A stretch of 45,779 nt of DNA from Gammaproteobacteria bacterium (GCA_003696905.1 RFHJ01000175.1:1-45779); one strand, 5' to 3'; numbered from the stretch's first letter, positions 1-7,579 are shown. Made by a program: numbers and translations. Notes: a model not told the origin generated them from the letters alone.

Positions 1-1
1 C

Positions 2-697
2 ACCACCCGGGGGTGGACGCCAGCCAATTTCAAGCACGTCAACGCGGCAGGCAAGTGCAGCAGCTGTCACAACGGGGCGACTGCAAGCGGCAAGCCGGCC
101 GGTCACGTAACGACCATCGCAGAGTGCGACAGCTGTCATACGACCAATGGCTGGATGCCTGCGACCTTCCGCCACAGTGCGGTCACCGGTCCCTGTTCGA
201 GCTGCCACAACGGTCGTACAGCAACGGGCAAGCCGGCGGGCCATGTCCCGACGACGGCGGGGTGCGATACCTGTCATACAACGCGCGGCTGGTTGCCGGC
301 AAGGTTTGATCACGCCGGTGTTACCGGCGCCTGTGGTAGCTGCCATAACGGTAGATCCGCAACCGGTAAACCGGGAAACCATTTTGTGACGACTCGCGAT
401 TGTTCTGCCTGCCACCAGACCGCTGGGTGGAGTCCTGTGCGGAGCTACCGTCATGTCAACGCTCACTATCCGGATCACGGCGCGCGTTTGGGGTGCACGG
501 ATTGTCACACTGGCAATAGCGAGCGAATTTCCTGGCCCTTCCCGGCCTATGCTCCGGATTGCGCAGCCTGCCATGCCAAGGACTGGCGAGCCAAACCACA
601 CAAGGGTGCGAGTATCTCTCGGCTGCGCAACTGCGCGGGGCTGTGTCACAAGAGCCGTCCCCAGCATTCGCCGCGTGATCGGTCGTGGGACGACTGA
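2..697 (+). CDS. multiheme cytochrome c, 46-residue diheme repeats (5' partial)
   Basis: The frame is open from the window edge, so the start and any signal peptide lie upstream; 231 residues are visible. I count eight CXXCH heme motifs (CSSCH, CDSCH, CSSCH, CDTCH, CGSCH, CSACH, CTDCH, CAACH) and a ninth variant, CAGLCH (CX3CH), near the C-terminus. The first six lie in three tandem 46-residue units of the pattern CSSCHNG..ATGKPAGH....CD.CHTT.GW.PA.F.H. Each unit has two hemes and two further conserved His (in GKPxGH and xFxH) that could be distal ligands, so bis-His coordination is likely (inference). Such proteins carry electrons in the periplasm or at the cell surface. The stop overlaps the next start (TGATG), and a secreted protein and an outer-membrane barrel follow, which suggests envelope electron transfer. 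The ORF track starts it too late, at an internal ATG. Confidence 0.88.
   Translation, partial: TTRGWTPANFKHVNAAGKCSSCHNGATASGKPAGHVTTIAECDSCHTTNGWMPATFRHSAVTGPCSSCHNGRTATGKPAGHVPTTAGCDTCHTTRGWLPARFDHAGVTGACGSCHNGRSATGKPGNHFVTTRDCSACHQTAGWSPVRSYRHVNAHYPDHGARLGCTDCHTGNSERISWPFPAYAPDCAACHAKDWRAKPHKGASISRLRNCAGLCHKSRPQHSPRDRSWDD
56..469 (+). repeat. three tandem 138-bp coding repeats in the cytochrome
   Basis: Units begin at the first Cys of each CSSCH/CGSCH motif, at about 56, 194 and 332, giving an exact 46-codon period. Units 1 and 2 are close to identical in protein; unit 3 drifts at its end (VRSYRH instead of PAxFxH). More copies may lie upstream of the window. Confidence 0.8.
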
Positions 698-1200
698 TGG
701 ATACGGTCGCAAGATTCACAGGCTGGTGGCGCAGTTTGCTCTTTGTCCTACCCCTGGCGTATTCAGGTTCGGCACCGGCCGGCCTGCCCGAGATCATCGA
801 TCGTCTCGAGTGGTATCGGCAGGGAGAGTGCTGGAAGGTGGATTTGTCGCTGAACGTAACCTTTCTGCCGGTTGCTCAGTTTCCACATGGGGCATCTCGC
901 TACTTCTATGTCCTGGGGCTGGTAGCTCAGGAGGCCGGGGAAGCGAGTCATCTCTCGCGTCGTGAGCAGCGCCGAGTGCGTCTGGGTGACGGTGTGGGGA
1001 CGCTCCAGGTTACCTATGTCGGTGACCTGCCGGGTCCGAAGCTTTTGACGTTCGAAGCCGCGATCCCCATGCGTTATCGCCTGGTGGAACAGGAGCATGG
1101 GCTCTCTGTAGCGTTTGTGCCGGGCAATAGGGACACCCACTGCCTGTCGGAGAACAACCAATATAACAGTCGGAGAAGAGGTCTCAATGAGCACCAATAA
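697..1200 (+). CDS. small secreted protein of the cytochrome cluster, unknown function
   Basis: A 167-aa protein starting at the ATG that overlaps the cytochrome stop (TGATG); the ORF track uses an upstream in-frame GTG at 685. The N-terminus has a basic stretch then a hydrophobic run (WWRSLLFVLPLAYSGSAPA) that looks like a signal peptide, so export is likely. The mature part is rich in predicted beta strands (LSLNVTFLPVAQF, SRYFYVLGLV, GTLQVTYVGDLPG) and ends with a pattern (LLTFEAAIPMRYRLVEQ) that recalls the end of the N-terminal AMIN-like domain of the next gene. That similarity is by eye only. Two cysteines remain in the mature part (GECWK, THCLS) and could form a disulfide. It overlaps the next CDS by 14 nt, so the three genes look co-translated. 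No family is recognised; a periplasmic partner of the barrel or the cytochrome is plausible. Confidence 0.7.
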   Translation: MDTVARFTGWWRSLLFVLPLAYSGSAPAGLPEIIDRLEWYRQGECWKVDLSLNVTFLPVAQFPHGASRYFYVLGLVAQEAGEASHLSRREQRRVRLGDGVGTLQVTYVGDLPGPKLLTFEAAIPMRYRLVEQEHGLSVAFVPGNRDTHCLSENNQYNSRRRGLNEHQ

Positions 1201-3640
1201 GCATTATGGGAGGCACCTTGGTCTTGCGTTGGCGATGCTATGGCTGAGCCTGGTAGTGGCTGGAAAGGCGGGGGCCGCCAGCTTGCTGGACGACGTCTCG
1301 ATCGATTCCGACGCGTCGGGCGCGTTCGTGCGGATTACCTTTACGGCACCGATGCGCTATCAAAGCCACACACCGGTCAGTTCAGGGCGCGAATTGCGCA
1401 TCGTTCTCAGGCCGCTCTCCGAGGACGATTTTCCCCCATCGGCCCTGTATGGTACCGAGACCAGGAGTTGGGGCGGAAAGGAGAAGCATGCCCTGCGCAC
1501 CCTCCGCTACGAAGGTTCCCGAACCACCGGGTCCCTGCTGACACTCAAGTTTTCCCATACGGTGCACTTCAAGGTGCGTACAACTCCGGACATGCGAACC
1601 CTGGTTGTCCGGGTCGTAGTGCCGCAGGCAAGAAGCCAGTTGTCCACGGCGCGCGGACCAGTGACCTACTCGCAGATTCATTCGAAGGCGCCGCCGAGTC
1701 GGGTACGAGGGAAGAGATTTGTTGTGTATTTGCACTCCTCGAGCAGGCCCCTGGTCCCTGGGAAGTTTTCCAAGCCCGCCGGTCACGAGGACAAGCAGTT
1801 GTTCGTTAGCGAGGCCGATGTGCGGGGTAAGCATTGGTACCGCCTGACCCTGGGGTACTTTCGCACCCGTGATGAGGCCATCGCCGCATTGCCTTCGATC
1901 AAGACACGTTACCCCAAGGCATGGGTTGGAGTTGTCGCCGGTGGAGGCGCCACAACTGGTCAGCTCGGCGGGAATATTCCGCGAGGTGAGCGCGGTGGCC
2001 GGCTGGGGCGCGCGTTAGATGCTGGTCGTCAGGCGATGATTGACGGTGATTATCCACGGGCGATTCGATTGTTCAGCGCAGTCGCCGAGAGTGGTGACGA
2101 CCGGTTTGAACGAGAGGCTCTGGAACTGCTCGGCCTGGCGCGTGAACGCAATCACCAGTTGGCACAAGCGCGTGCAGTCTACGAAAGATATCTCAAGCGC
2201 TATCCCAAAGGTCCGGATGCGGAACGTGTACGCCAACGCCTGGCAGGTGTCGTGACGGCCAGCCCGTCAGAACGGGAGATTAAACTCGCCGGTTCTCCTA
2301 CTGTCCGCAAGTCGGCTGCCAAGCATCCCATGCGTTGGGATTGGTATGGCACTCTATCCCAGGAATACCTGAGGGATCAGACAACGTTGGCTACGGATCC
2401 GGCGGCTAAACGGGTCAATACCTCTCGCTTGACAACCCTGTTGAACATGACGGCGCGTGGCCGTGGTTCCGAATATGATCTGCGTGCTCAATTGGATGCG
2501 GAATATGCGAAAGACTTTGAAACCCAGAACGCGGGGCAAAATGCTTATACCATCAGTAATGCCTATTTAGACCTGCAGCACAAGCCGCTAGGGGTAGGGG
2601 CAAGGATCGGGCGTCAGCGTCATAATGGGGGCGGTATTCTGGGTCGTTTCGACGGGATACTGGTCAATTATGCGACGACAGAAACCGTTACCGTAAATGT
2701 GGTAGCCGGCTACCCAGTCGATCTGAACGAGAAAACTCGCGTCAACTACGATACCCGGTTCTACGGGTTGAGCGCCGATTACCAGCCGCTGGATGCCGAT
2801 TGGAGTTTCAATGCCTTCTACATCCGACAGGATAGGGAGGGGTATCTGGATCGCCAGGCAGTGGGAGGCGAGGCTCGTTACTTTACTCCGGACAAGTCGA
2901 TATTCACCCTCGTCGACTACGACGTTACCTATAGCGAATTGAATACCTTTCTGGTGCAAGGCAATTGGAATCTGTCTGATCGAGACGCGGTATTCGCCAC
3001 CTTGGATTACCGACTCAGTCCTAGCCTGACTACCAGCAATGCATTGATAGGGCAGACAACTGCCACGACACTCAAACAGTTGGGGCAGACATTCAGCGAG
3101 AGCGCGCTCCGGCAGTTGGCGCGTGACCGGACAGCGAAGGTGACGACTTTCACGGTGGGGGGGTCACATCGTATCCGGGAAGATCTGCAGGTAAGCGGGG
3201 ACATTACTGCTACCAAGACCGGTAGCACTCCATCATCCGGCGGGGTGGCGGCAACCCCGGCGACGGATCTTGAGTGGCTATACTCCTTGCAGATTCTGAG
3301 TAATGACCTGTGGTTCGAGGGCGACAGCAGTATCCTCACCTTGCGCTATGGCGATACCACCAGCTCAAGCAACTACACTGTCAGCATCGACTACCGTCAT
3401 CAGCTCTCCGGTGGGTGGCGGATCAATCCGAGGGTGTTGATCGACTACCGTGACCAGAGAGACCAACCCATAACCCAATTCCAAGTCAAACCCTCGGTGC
3501 GGGCTGAATACCGCATTACTCAGGATGTCGAGGTGGATCTCGAAGGGGGTGTGAGCTGGGAACATCAGACCGATAAGGTCAACGGGGATTCTCACACCGG
3601 CGGTTACTTCGTGTCCGCGGCCTATCGTTGGGACTTTTGA
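1187..3640 (+). CDS. outer-membrane beta-barrel with AMIN-like, SPOR and TPR regions
   Basis: An 817-aa protein. I take the ATG at 1187, not the track's GTG at 1115, because it has a purine-rich RBS (ggagaagagg) and is followed at once by a clear signal peptide ending near AGKAGAA. Order: beta-rich AMIN-like region (about 32-145), SPOR-like domain (about 176-250, KRFVVYLHSS ... WYRLTLGYFRTRDEA), TPR-like helices (about 274-352, GDYPRAIRLFSAVAE and AQARAVYERYLKRYPKG), then about 435 residues of alternating amphipathic strands ending in YRWDF. The terminal Phe is the usual outer-membrane assembly signal. SPOR and AMIN domains bind peptidoglycan, so the N-terminal half probably sits in the periplasm against the wall. 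Next to a multiheme cytochrome, a porin-cytochrome conduit is possible but unproven. A different role, such as polysaccharide export or surface assembly, is the main alternative. Confidence 0.8.
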   Translation: MSTNKHYGRHLGLALAMLWLSLVVAGKAGAASLLDDVSIDSDASGAFVRITFTAPMRYQSHTPVSSGRELRIVLRPLSEDDFPPSALYGTETRSWGGKEKHALRTLRYEGSRTTGSLLTLKFSHTVHFKVRTTPDMRTLVVRVVVPQARSQLSTARGPVTYSQIHSKAPPSRVRGKRFVVYLHSSSRPLVPGKFSKPAGHEDKQLFVSEADVRGKHWYRLTLGYFRTRDEAIAALPSIKTRYPKAWVGVVAGGGATTGQLGGNIPRGERGGRLGRALDAGRQAMIDGDYPRAIRLFSAVAESGDDRFEREALELLGLARERNHQLAQARAVYERYLKRYPKGPDAERVRQRLAGVVTASPSEREIKLAGSPTVRKSAAKHPMRWDWYGTLSQEYLRDQTTLATDPAAKRVNTSRLTTLLNMTARGRGSEYDLRAQLDAEYAKDFETQNAGQNAYTISNAYLDLQHKPLGVGARIGRQRHNGGGILGRFDGILVNYATTETVTVNVVAGYPVDLNEKTRVNYDTRFYGLSADYQPLDADWSFNAFYIRQDREGYLDRQAVGGEARYFTPDKSIFTLVDYDVTYSELNTFLVQGNWNLSDRDAVFATLDYRLSPSLTTSNALIGQTTATTLKQLGQTFSESALRQLARDRTAKVTTFTVGGSHRIREDLQVSGDITATKTGSTPSSGGVAATPATDLEWLYSLQILSNDLWFEGDSSILTLRYGDTTSSSNYTVSIDYRHQLSGGWRINPRVLIDYRDQRDQPITQFQVKPSVRAEYRITQDVEVDLEGGVSWEHQTDKVNGDSHTGGYFVSAAYRWDF

Positions 3641-3877
3641 CATGGCTGGCAGCCTGCCGGATTCGATGTTGTCCGGCTGCAAATCTGCGGATAGCGATCA
3701 ACTGAGCATATCGAATTCGTCAAATGGGCCGGCTATTCTCGTCATTCGATAAGCCCATTCGATGCGCTCCCGCGAATTTGACTCTGGCCATCCCTGGCCT
3801 TCGCCCCTGCGAGGGCAGTTGCGCTGCTCAATCCACTCCTGCGAATTCGTGGTGGAAATACCCGATGTTGGCAAGCG

Positions 3878-3949
3878 ATGGTGGGTTGAGCCTAGCGAAA
3901 CCCACCATTTCAGGCCGCGTTCGATGGGTTTCGCGGAGCTCAACCCATC
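3878..3949. repeat. REP-like pair of hairpins in inverted orientation
   Basis: Two hairpins lie head to head. The first has a perfect 10-bp stem (ATGGTGGGTT/AACCCACCAT) around an 11-nt loop. The second has an 8-bp stem (GATGGGTT/AACCCATC), also with an 11-nt loop. The reverse complement of the second is nearly the same as the first (GGATGGGTTGAGC versus GGTGGGTTGAGC), so they are inverted copies of one unit about 15 nt apart. This is the layout of REP/BIME elements moved by RAYT transposases. No transposase is present here. Confidence 0.7.
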
Positions 3950-4057
3950 CTCCTGGTTTTTCCATGATCAGGGGTGCGGCCAAGAACTCATGGCAGTTAG
4001 ATGACGTTACCCTGGACAGAAGGCCATTAATGGCTCCCTCACAGCACATCATGTGGT

Positions 4058-4078
4058 TATAATATAAAGCTGCTTTAT
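4058..4078 (+). promoter_or_regulatory. putative promoter -10 and LysR-type operator
   Basis: A perfect -10 hexamer TATAAT (4058-4063) is followed directly by a palindrome ATAAAGC-T-GCTTTAT (4064-4078), which contains a T-N11-A core as in LysR binding sites. The -35 position holds only a poor TCCCTC. The palindrome lies at the expected transcription start, a position suited to autorepression. Assignment to the adjacent LysR protein is inference. Confidence 0.5.
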
Positions 4079-4112
4079 CGACCCACATAAAAAACGAGGG
4101 GGGCTTGGCACG

Positions 4113-5024
4113 ATGGCCGATCGCCGATTGCAGGTATTCCACACCGTCGCGCGCCTGTTGAGTTTCACCAAGGCCGCCGAGACCTTGCACATGACTCAGC
4201 CTGCGGTGACCTTCCAGGTGCGGCAGTTGGAAGAATACTTCAACACCCGGCTGTTCGACCGCACCCACAATCGCATCAGTCTCACCGAGGCAGGCGAGGT
4301 GGTCTATGGCTTCGCGGACAAGATCTTCGAGCTCTACGCCGAGATGGAGAACGCGGTGCGGGAGATGACCGGCGAGATCAGCGGCTCGCTCACCATCGGC
4401 GCCAGTACCACCATCGCCGAGTACATGTTGCCCGCCCTGCTGGGCGATTTTCGCAATCAGTATCCGGAAGTCACCATCCATCTGAAGGTGTCGAACACCG
4501 AGGGCATCGTCTCGATGGTGGAGAACAACACCATCGACCTGGGGGTGGTGGAGGCACCTGTGGGCAACAAGAACCTGGTGGTGGACAAGTGCCGGGACGA
4601 TCAGCTGGTCGCCATCGTTCCGCCCAACCACGAACTGGCCTCGCGCAAAACGGTAAAGATGGAAGAGCTGTTGCAATATCCCTTCATCTGCCGTGAAGAG
4701 GGCTCGGGGACCCGCGAAGTGATCACCAATTACATCTGCCAGACCGACGAGTGCAAGCAGTCGATGCAGATCGCTATGGAGCTGGGTAGTCCCGAGGCGG
4801 TCAAGGGGGCAGTCGAGGCCGGAATGGGTATCTCGGTGGTCTCCAATGCGACCATCCAGAAGGAGTTGCGACTTGGTACGCTGGTGGCGATTCAGCTCGA
4901 TCCCCCCTTGGAGCGGCCCTTCTCTTTCGTCCACCAGAAGCAGAAGTTTCGGGTGCGGGTCATGGAGGAACTGCTGGAGTTCGCGCGCGCCTATTGTCAC
5001 GAGCACCAGGGAGACAATACCTGA
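4113..5024 (+). CDS. LysR-family transcriptional regulator
   Basis: A 303-aa protein of normal LysR length. The N-terminal winged helix-turn-helix is plain (FTKAAETLHMTQPAVTFQVR, about 18-37, followed by QLEEYFNTRLFDR). A linker helix and a periplasmic-binding-protein-like effector domain follow (GSLTIGASTTIAEYMLPALL onward, with GSPEAVKGAVEAGMGISVVS typical of the second subdomain). Proteins of this type are tetrameric regulators whose activity changes on binding a small anion or metabolite. The fold resembles the CysB/CbbR/YeiE side of the family, but I cannot assign the ligand. It is followed 14 bases later by an unknown gene and then an AI-2E permease, which may be its targets. A palindrome just upstream suggests autoregulation. 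Confidence 0.93.
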   Translation: MADRRLQVFHTVARLLSFTKAAETLHMTQPAVTFQVRQLEEYFNTRLFDRTHNRISLTEAGEVVYGFADKIFELYAEMENAVREMTGEISGSLTIGASTTIAEYMLPALLGDFRNQYPEVTIHLKVSNTEGIVSMVENNTIDLGVVEAPVGNKNLVVDKCRDDQLVAIVPPNHELASRKTVKMEELLQYPFICREEGSGTREVITNYICQTDECKQSMQIAMELGSPEAVKGAVEAGMGISVVSNATIQKELRLGTLVAIQLDPPLERPFSFVHQKQKFRVRVMEELLEFARAYCHEHQGDNT

Positions 5025-5038
5025 GCGGATAGCCAGCG

Positions 5039-5425
5039 ATGTTGCCGCCGAAGTCGTCATCGTCGGCGCAGGAGCGAAAGCTTCTGCGGCTGTTTCGCGG
5101 GCTCGATGCGCAGGCACGTCGCAGTCTGCTGGATTTCGCCCGCTTCCTGAGTGCCCGGGAGGGTCTTGCTGAGGTGGCGGAGCCGGTGGCACAGGAACCC
5201 TTGGGGATCCCACGGCCGGACCAGGAGACGGTGGTGCAGGCGATCCGCCGTCTGTCCCGAAACTATCCCATGCTAAACCGTGACGAGCTGCTGCATGGAT
5301 CCGCCGCACTGATGAGCAGCCATGTGTTGCAGGGACGGCCGGCGGCGGAGGTGATCGACGATCTGGAGGCCATGTTCGCCAAGGCGTGGGCCAGCTACCG
5401 GGACTCGGGGTCGGAATCCGGCTAG
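5039..5425 (+). CDS. hypothetical helical protein, 128 aa
   Basis: A soluble protein with no signal peptide or membrane segment. It starts 14 bases after the LysR stop and ends 27 bases before the AI-2E permease, so it belongs to the same operon. The sequence is mostly predicted helix: KLLRLFRGLDAQARRSLLDF early, then VVQAIRRLSRNYPMLNRDEL and AAEVIDDLEAMFAKAWASYR late, with a Pro-rich linker between. There are no cysteines and no recognisable catalytic motif. I do not recognise the family. The position suggests a cytoplasmic helper or regulator for the permease or the LysR protein, but nothing in the sequence proves it. Confidence 0.75.
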   Translation: MLPPKSSSSAQERKLLRLFRGLDAQARRSLLDFARFLSAREGLAEVAEPVAQEPLGIPRPDQETVVQAIRRLSRNYPMLNRDELLHGSAALMSSHVLQGRPAAEVIDDLEAMFAKAWASYRDSGSESG

Positions 5426-5452
5426 GATCCGGCGAGGGAACAAGGGACGGCA

Positions 5453-6526
5453 ATGCGACTGATTACCGACTGGTTCAGACGAACCTTCTCCGACCCGCAG
5501 GTGGTCTTTCTTACCGTGGTGCTGCTCGGGGGCTTTGCCGTCGTGCTCACCATGGGGAATATGCTGGCCCCGGTGCTGGCGAGTGCGGTCATCGCCTATC
5601 TGCTCGAAGGGCTGGTGGTGCAGCTGGAGGACAGGGGGATGCCGCGTCTGCTGGCGGTGGTCATCGTCTTCATCGCCTTCATGCTGTTCCTCTCTGCGGT
5701 GATATTCGGACTGCTGCCGGTGGTTTCGCGCCAGGTCACCCAGCTGGTTCAGCAGCTGCCCAACATGATCGGCGAGGGCCAGAAGGCATTGATGACGCTG
5801 CCTCAGCGGTATCCGGAGATCTTCTCTCCCGAACAGGTGCAGGATATCCTCGACAGCATACGGGGCGAGATCGCAGTGTTCGGTCAGAAGGTGCTCTCGA
5901 TGTCCCTGGCCTCGGTGGTAGGGGTCCTGACCCTGATCGTCTATCTGGTGTTGATGCCGATGCTGGTCTTTTTCTTTCTCAAGGACAAGGATCTGATCAT
6001 CGGCTGGTTCAACCGCTTCCTGCCCGAAGAACGGGGGCTGGCGAGCCGCGTCTGGCGGGAGGTCGATCGCCAGATCGCCAACTATGTCAGGGGAAAATTC
6101 TGGGAGATCGTCATCGTATGGGCCGCGAGCCTTGCGGTCTTTTCCTTTTTCGGCCTGCAATACGCGATGCTTCTCGCCGTCCTGGTGGGCCTCTCGGTGG
6201 TCGTGCCCTATGTCGGCGCCACGGTAGTGACCGTGCCCGTGCTGATGGTGGCCTGGTTCCAATGGGGATGGAGCCCGGACTTCATCGGGGTGACTGTGGC
6301 CTATCTGGTGATACAGGCCCTCGATGGCAATCTGCTGGTGCCGTTGCTGTTTGGCGAAGTGGTGAACCTGCACCCCGTTGCCATCATCGTTGCGATTCTG
6401 GTATTTGGGGGGCTGTGGGGTTTCTGGGGCGTCTTCTTTGCCATTCCGCTGGCGACACTGGTCAATGCGGTGCTGCGCGCCTGGCCCGATCATCGCGAGG
6501 GTGCGCCGCTGCGCCGGGCCTATTGA
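5453..6526 (+). CDS. AI-2E family transporter (PerM/YdiK-type permease)
   Basis: A 357-aa integral membrane protein, the usual size for this family. Hydrophobic segments are seen near 17-60, 64-90, 150-185 and in several closely spaced helices from about 220 to 345 (IVIVWAASLAVFSFFGLQYA, AVLVGLSVVVPYVGATVVTV, IVAILVFGGLWGFWGVFFAI). The soluble amphipathic stretch between the second and third groups and the PYVGA and LDGNLLVPLLFGEVVNLHP motifs are characteristic. Members move autoinducer-2 in E. coli (TqsA), but others act as Na+/H+ antiporters or on unknown substrates, so the cargo here is open. It is the last gene of the LysR operon and a strong hairpin follows. Confidence 0.9.
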   Translation: MRLITDWFRRTFSDPQVVFLTVVLLGGFAVVLTMGNMLAPVLASAVIAYLLEGLVVQLEDRGMPRLLAVVIVFIAFMLFLSAVIFGLLPVVSRQVTQLVQQLPNMIGEGQKALMTLPQRYPEIFSPEQVQDILDSIRGEIAVFGQKVLSMSLASVVGVLTLIVYLVLMPMLVFFFLKDKDLIIGWFNRFLPEERGLASRVWREVDRQIANYVRGKFWEIVIVWAASLAVFSFFGLQYAMLLAVLVGLSVVVPYVGATVVTVPVLMVAWFQWGWSPDFIGVTVAYLVIQALDGNLLVPLLFGEVVNLHPVAIIVAILVFGGLWGFWGVFFAIPLATLVNAVLRAWPDHREGAPLRRAY

Positions 6527-6529
6527 TCG

Positions 6530-6566
6530 ACCACAAATACCCCGCGATTGGTGGGGTATTTGTGGT
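6530..6566. terminator. hairpin between convergent genes
   Basis: A perfect 14-bp stem (ACCACAAATACCCC / GGGGTATTTGTGGT) with a 9-nt loop starts 3 bases after the AI-2E stop and ends 14 bases before the stop of the convergent DUF2892 gene. No long T-run follows on either strand, so it may work as a transcript end stabiliser or a bidirectional barrier instead of a classic intrinsic terminator. Confidence 0.65.
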
Positions 6567-6580
6567 TCACGCTAAGGGGA

Positions 6581-6766
6581 TCAGCTTTCCTTCTTGGTGC
6601 TCAGGCCGAATGGCAAATACAACGGGCACCAGCCAACGGCAGCGGTGAACAGCGGGATAATGCCGATGGCACCCCACCAGTTCTGGTTCAGATAGCCCCA
6701 GGCGATGAGTGCCACACCAACGATCAGCCGCAAGGCTCTGTCGATTCCACCAACGTTCTGTTTCAT
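6581..6766 (-). CDS. DUF2892 (YgaP-like) small membrane protein
   Basis: A 61-aa protein beginning MKQNVGGIDRALRLIVG. I choose this inner ATG because GAGGA lies at the right distance before it; the track start 22 codons upstream gives an uncharacteristic extension. The sequence has the family hallmark, a short N-terminal NVGGIDRxLRL helix followed by two membrane segments (IVGVALIAWGYLNQ and WWGAIGIIPLFTAAVGW) and CPLYLPFGLST at the end. In YgaP this domain is fused to a rhodanese and takes part in sulfur transfer at the membrane; here it stands alone. It follows a Crp/Fnr regulator on the same strand by 75 bases, a common pairing, so control by that regulator is likely. Confidence 0.87.
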   Translation of the reverse strand: MKQNVGGIDRALRLIVGVALIAWGYLNQNWWGAIGIIPLFTAAVGWCPLYLPFGLSTKKES

Positions 6767-6836
6767 GATGTTTTCCTCATTCAGCGATTGATTTGGATGT
6801 GAGCTGAAGTTTATGGGGGGAACCTGTCCCATGTCA

Positions 6837-6849
6837 GTGACTTAGTCAC
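6837..6849. promoter_or_regulatory. 13-bp palindrome across the Crp/Fnr stop codon
   Basis: GTGAC-TTA-GTCAC spans the TAA stop of the upstream regulator gene and lies about 70 bases before the DUF2892 start. The half-sites resemble the TGTGA/TCACA of Crp-type operators but the spacing is short. It may be an operator for the neighbouring regulator; the evidence is only the symmetry. Confidence 0.3.
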
Positions 6850-7576
6850 ATTGCGCCAGCAATCGTTCCAGCTGCTCGGGATGGAGCAGCCGTACCTCGC
6901 CTCTGGCAAGTGCCAGTGCCCCCCGGTGCTCCAGGTCCTTCAGAATGCGGCTCACCACCTCACGGGAGGTACCGAGATCGTCGGCAATGGTCTGGTGGGT
7001 CAGATGGAGGGTCGTTGCACCGGACTCGTGGTGTCTTCGCAGAAGATAACGCAGAACCCGTTGATCGAGACGCCGAAATGCCACTTCTTCGAGTAATGCG
7101 AGCACGCCCGACAGGCGGGAAGCGAGCAGTTTCCAGATGAATCGACGCCAGCTCGGAAAGCGCTGCATGAAATCGTCCACCATTGCCGCGGGGAGCAGGA
7201 TCGCCCGCAGGTCCCGTTCGCAACGGGCAAAGGCGGGGAAGCGTTCGCCACTCATGATGCAGGAGGCGGTGAGGATGCAGCATTCGCCGGCCTCCACGCG
7301 GTATAGGGTGATCTCTCGGCCCGATTCGGCCAGTTCATAGACCCTGGCCCGTCCTTCGAGAACCAGAGCGAGATGCTCGCAGGCCTGGCCGAGCTCGCAA
7401 ATGGTGGCGCCCGCGGGCAGGGTGGCATCGATGCCTGCGCGATCGATGCTTTCCAGCAGCGCGGGCTCGCTCAATCCGGGATAGCGCTGCTCCAGCAATT
7501 GACGGCGTGACGAGGGGGTGGGACTTCCCATTGGATCAGCGCGTACCGTCCTGTACCACGTGCCAGCTTCCTCCAT
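6842..7576 (-). CDS. Crp/Fnr-family transcriptional regulator
   Basis: A 244-aa protein with an N-terminal cyclic-nucleotide-binding-like beta roll (about 45-155), a dimerisation helix (VDDFMQRFPSWRRFIWKLLASRL) and a C-terminal winged helix (TLHLTHQTIADDLGTSREVV, with SREVVSRILKDLE as recognition helix). It lacks the four-cysteine [4Fe-4S] pattern of true FNR but has scattered cysteines in the sensing domain (CELGQAC and CCILTASC), so a redox or sulfur signal is possible (inference). The start lies only 3 bases after the FimX-like gene stop; an in-frame ATG at residue 16 (7531) is an alternative. DUF2892 lies downstream on the same strand and is the likely target. Confidence 0.88.
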   Translation of the reverse strand: MEEAGTWYRTVRADPMGSPTPSSRRQLLEQRYPGLSEPALLESIDRAGIDATLPAGATICELGQACEHLALVLEGRARVYELAESGREITLYRVEAGECCILTASCIMSGERFPAFARCERDLRAILLPAAMVDDFMQRFPSWRRFIWKLLASRLSGVLALLEEVAFRRLDQRVLRYLLRRHHESGATTLHLTHQTIADDLGTSREVVSRILKDLEHRGALALARGEVRLLHPEQLERLLAQCD

Positions 7577-7579
7577 GCA

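Larger units (their letters stand above)
3641..4112. other. gene-free interval before the LysR gene
   Basis: About 470 bases hold no ORF with coding character; the ORF-track entries here are short or are tails of the antisense shadow of the LysR gene. The middle carries a pair of palindromic repeats (3878-3949), and the last 60 bases carry a promoter and a palindrome, listed separately. No convincing terminator for the barrel gene was found; the only stem after 3640 is a weak 6-bp GCCGGA/TCCGGC pair. Confidence 0.7.

Noticed and set aside
56-469. CRISPR-like or satellite repeat
   Set aside because: The 138-bp period is an exact codon multiple and encodes the diheme units of a cytochrome; no spacer structure.
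3828-5453. 541-aa minus-strand ORF
   Set aside because: It lies antisense to the clear LysR gene and its follower; composition is typical of a GC-rich shadow frame.
5273-6493. 406-aa minus-strand ORF
   Set aside because: Antisense to the AI-2E permease; His/Gln/Arg-rich shadow composition.
6530-6566. classic rho-independent terminator
   Set aside because: The stem is strong but no T-run follows on either strand, so it is reported only as a terminator-like hairpin.
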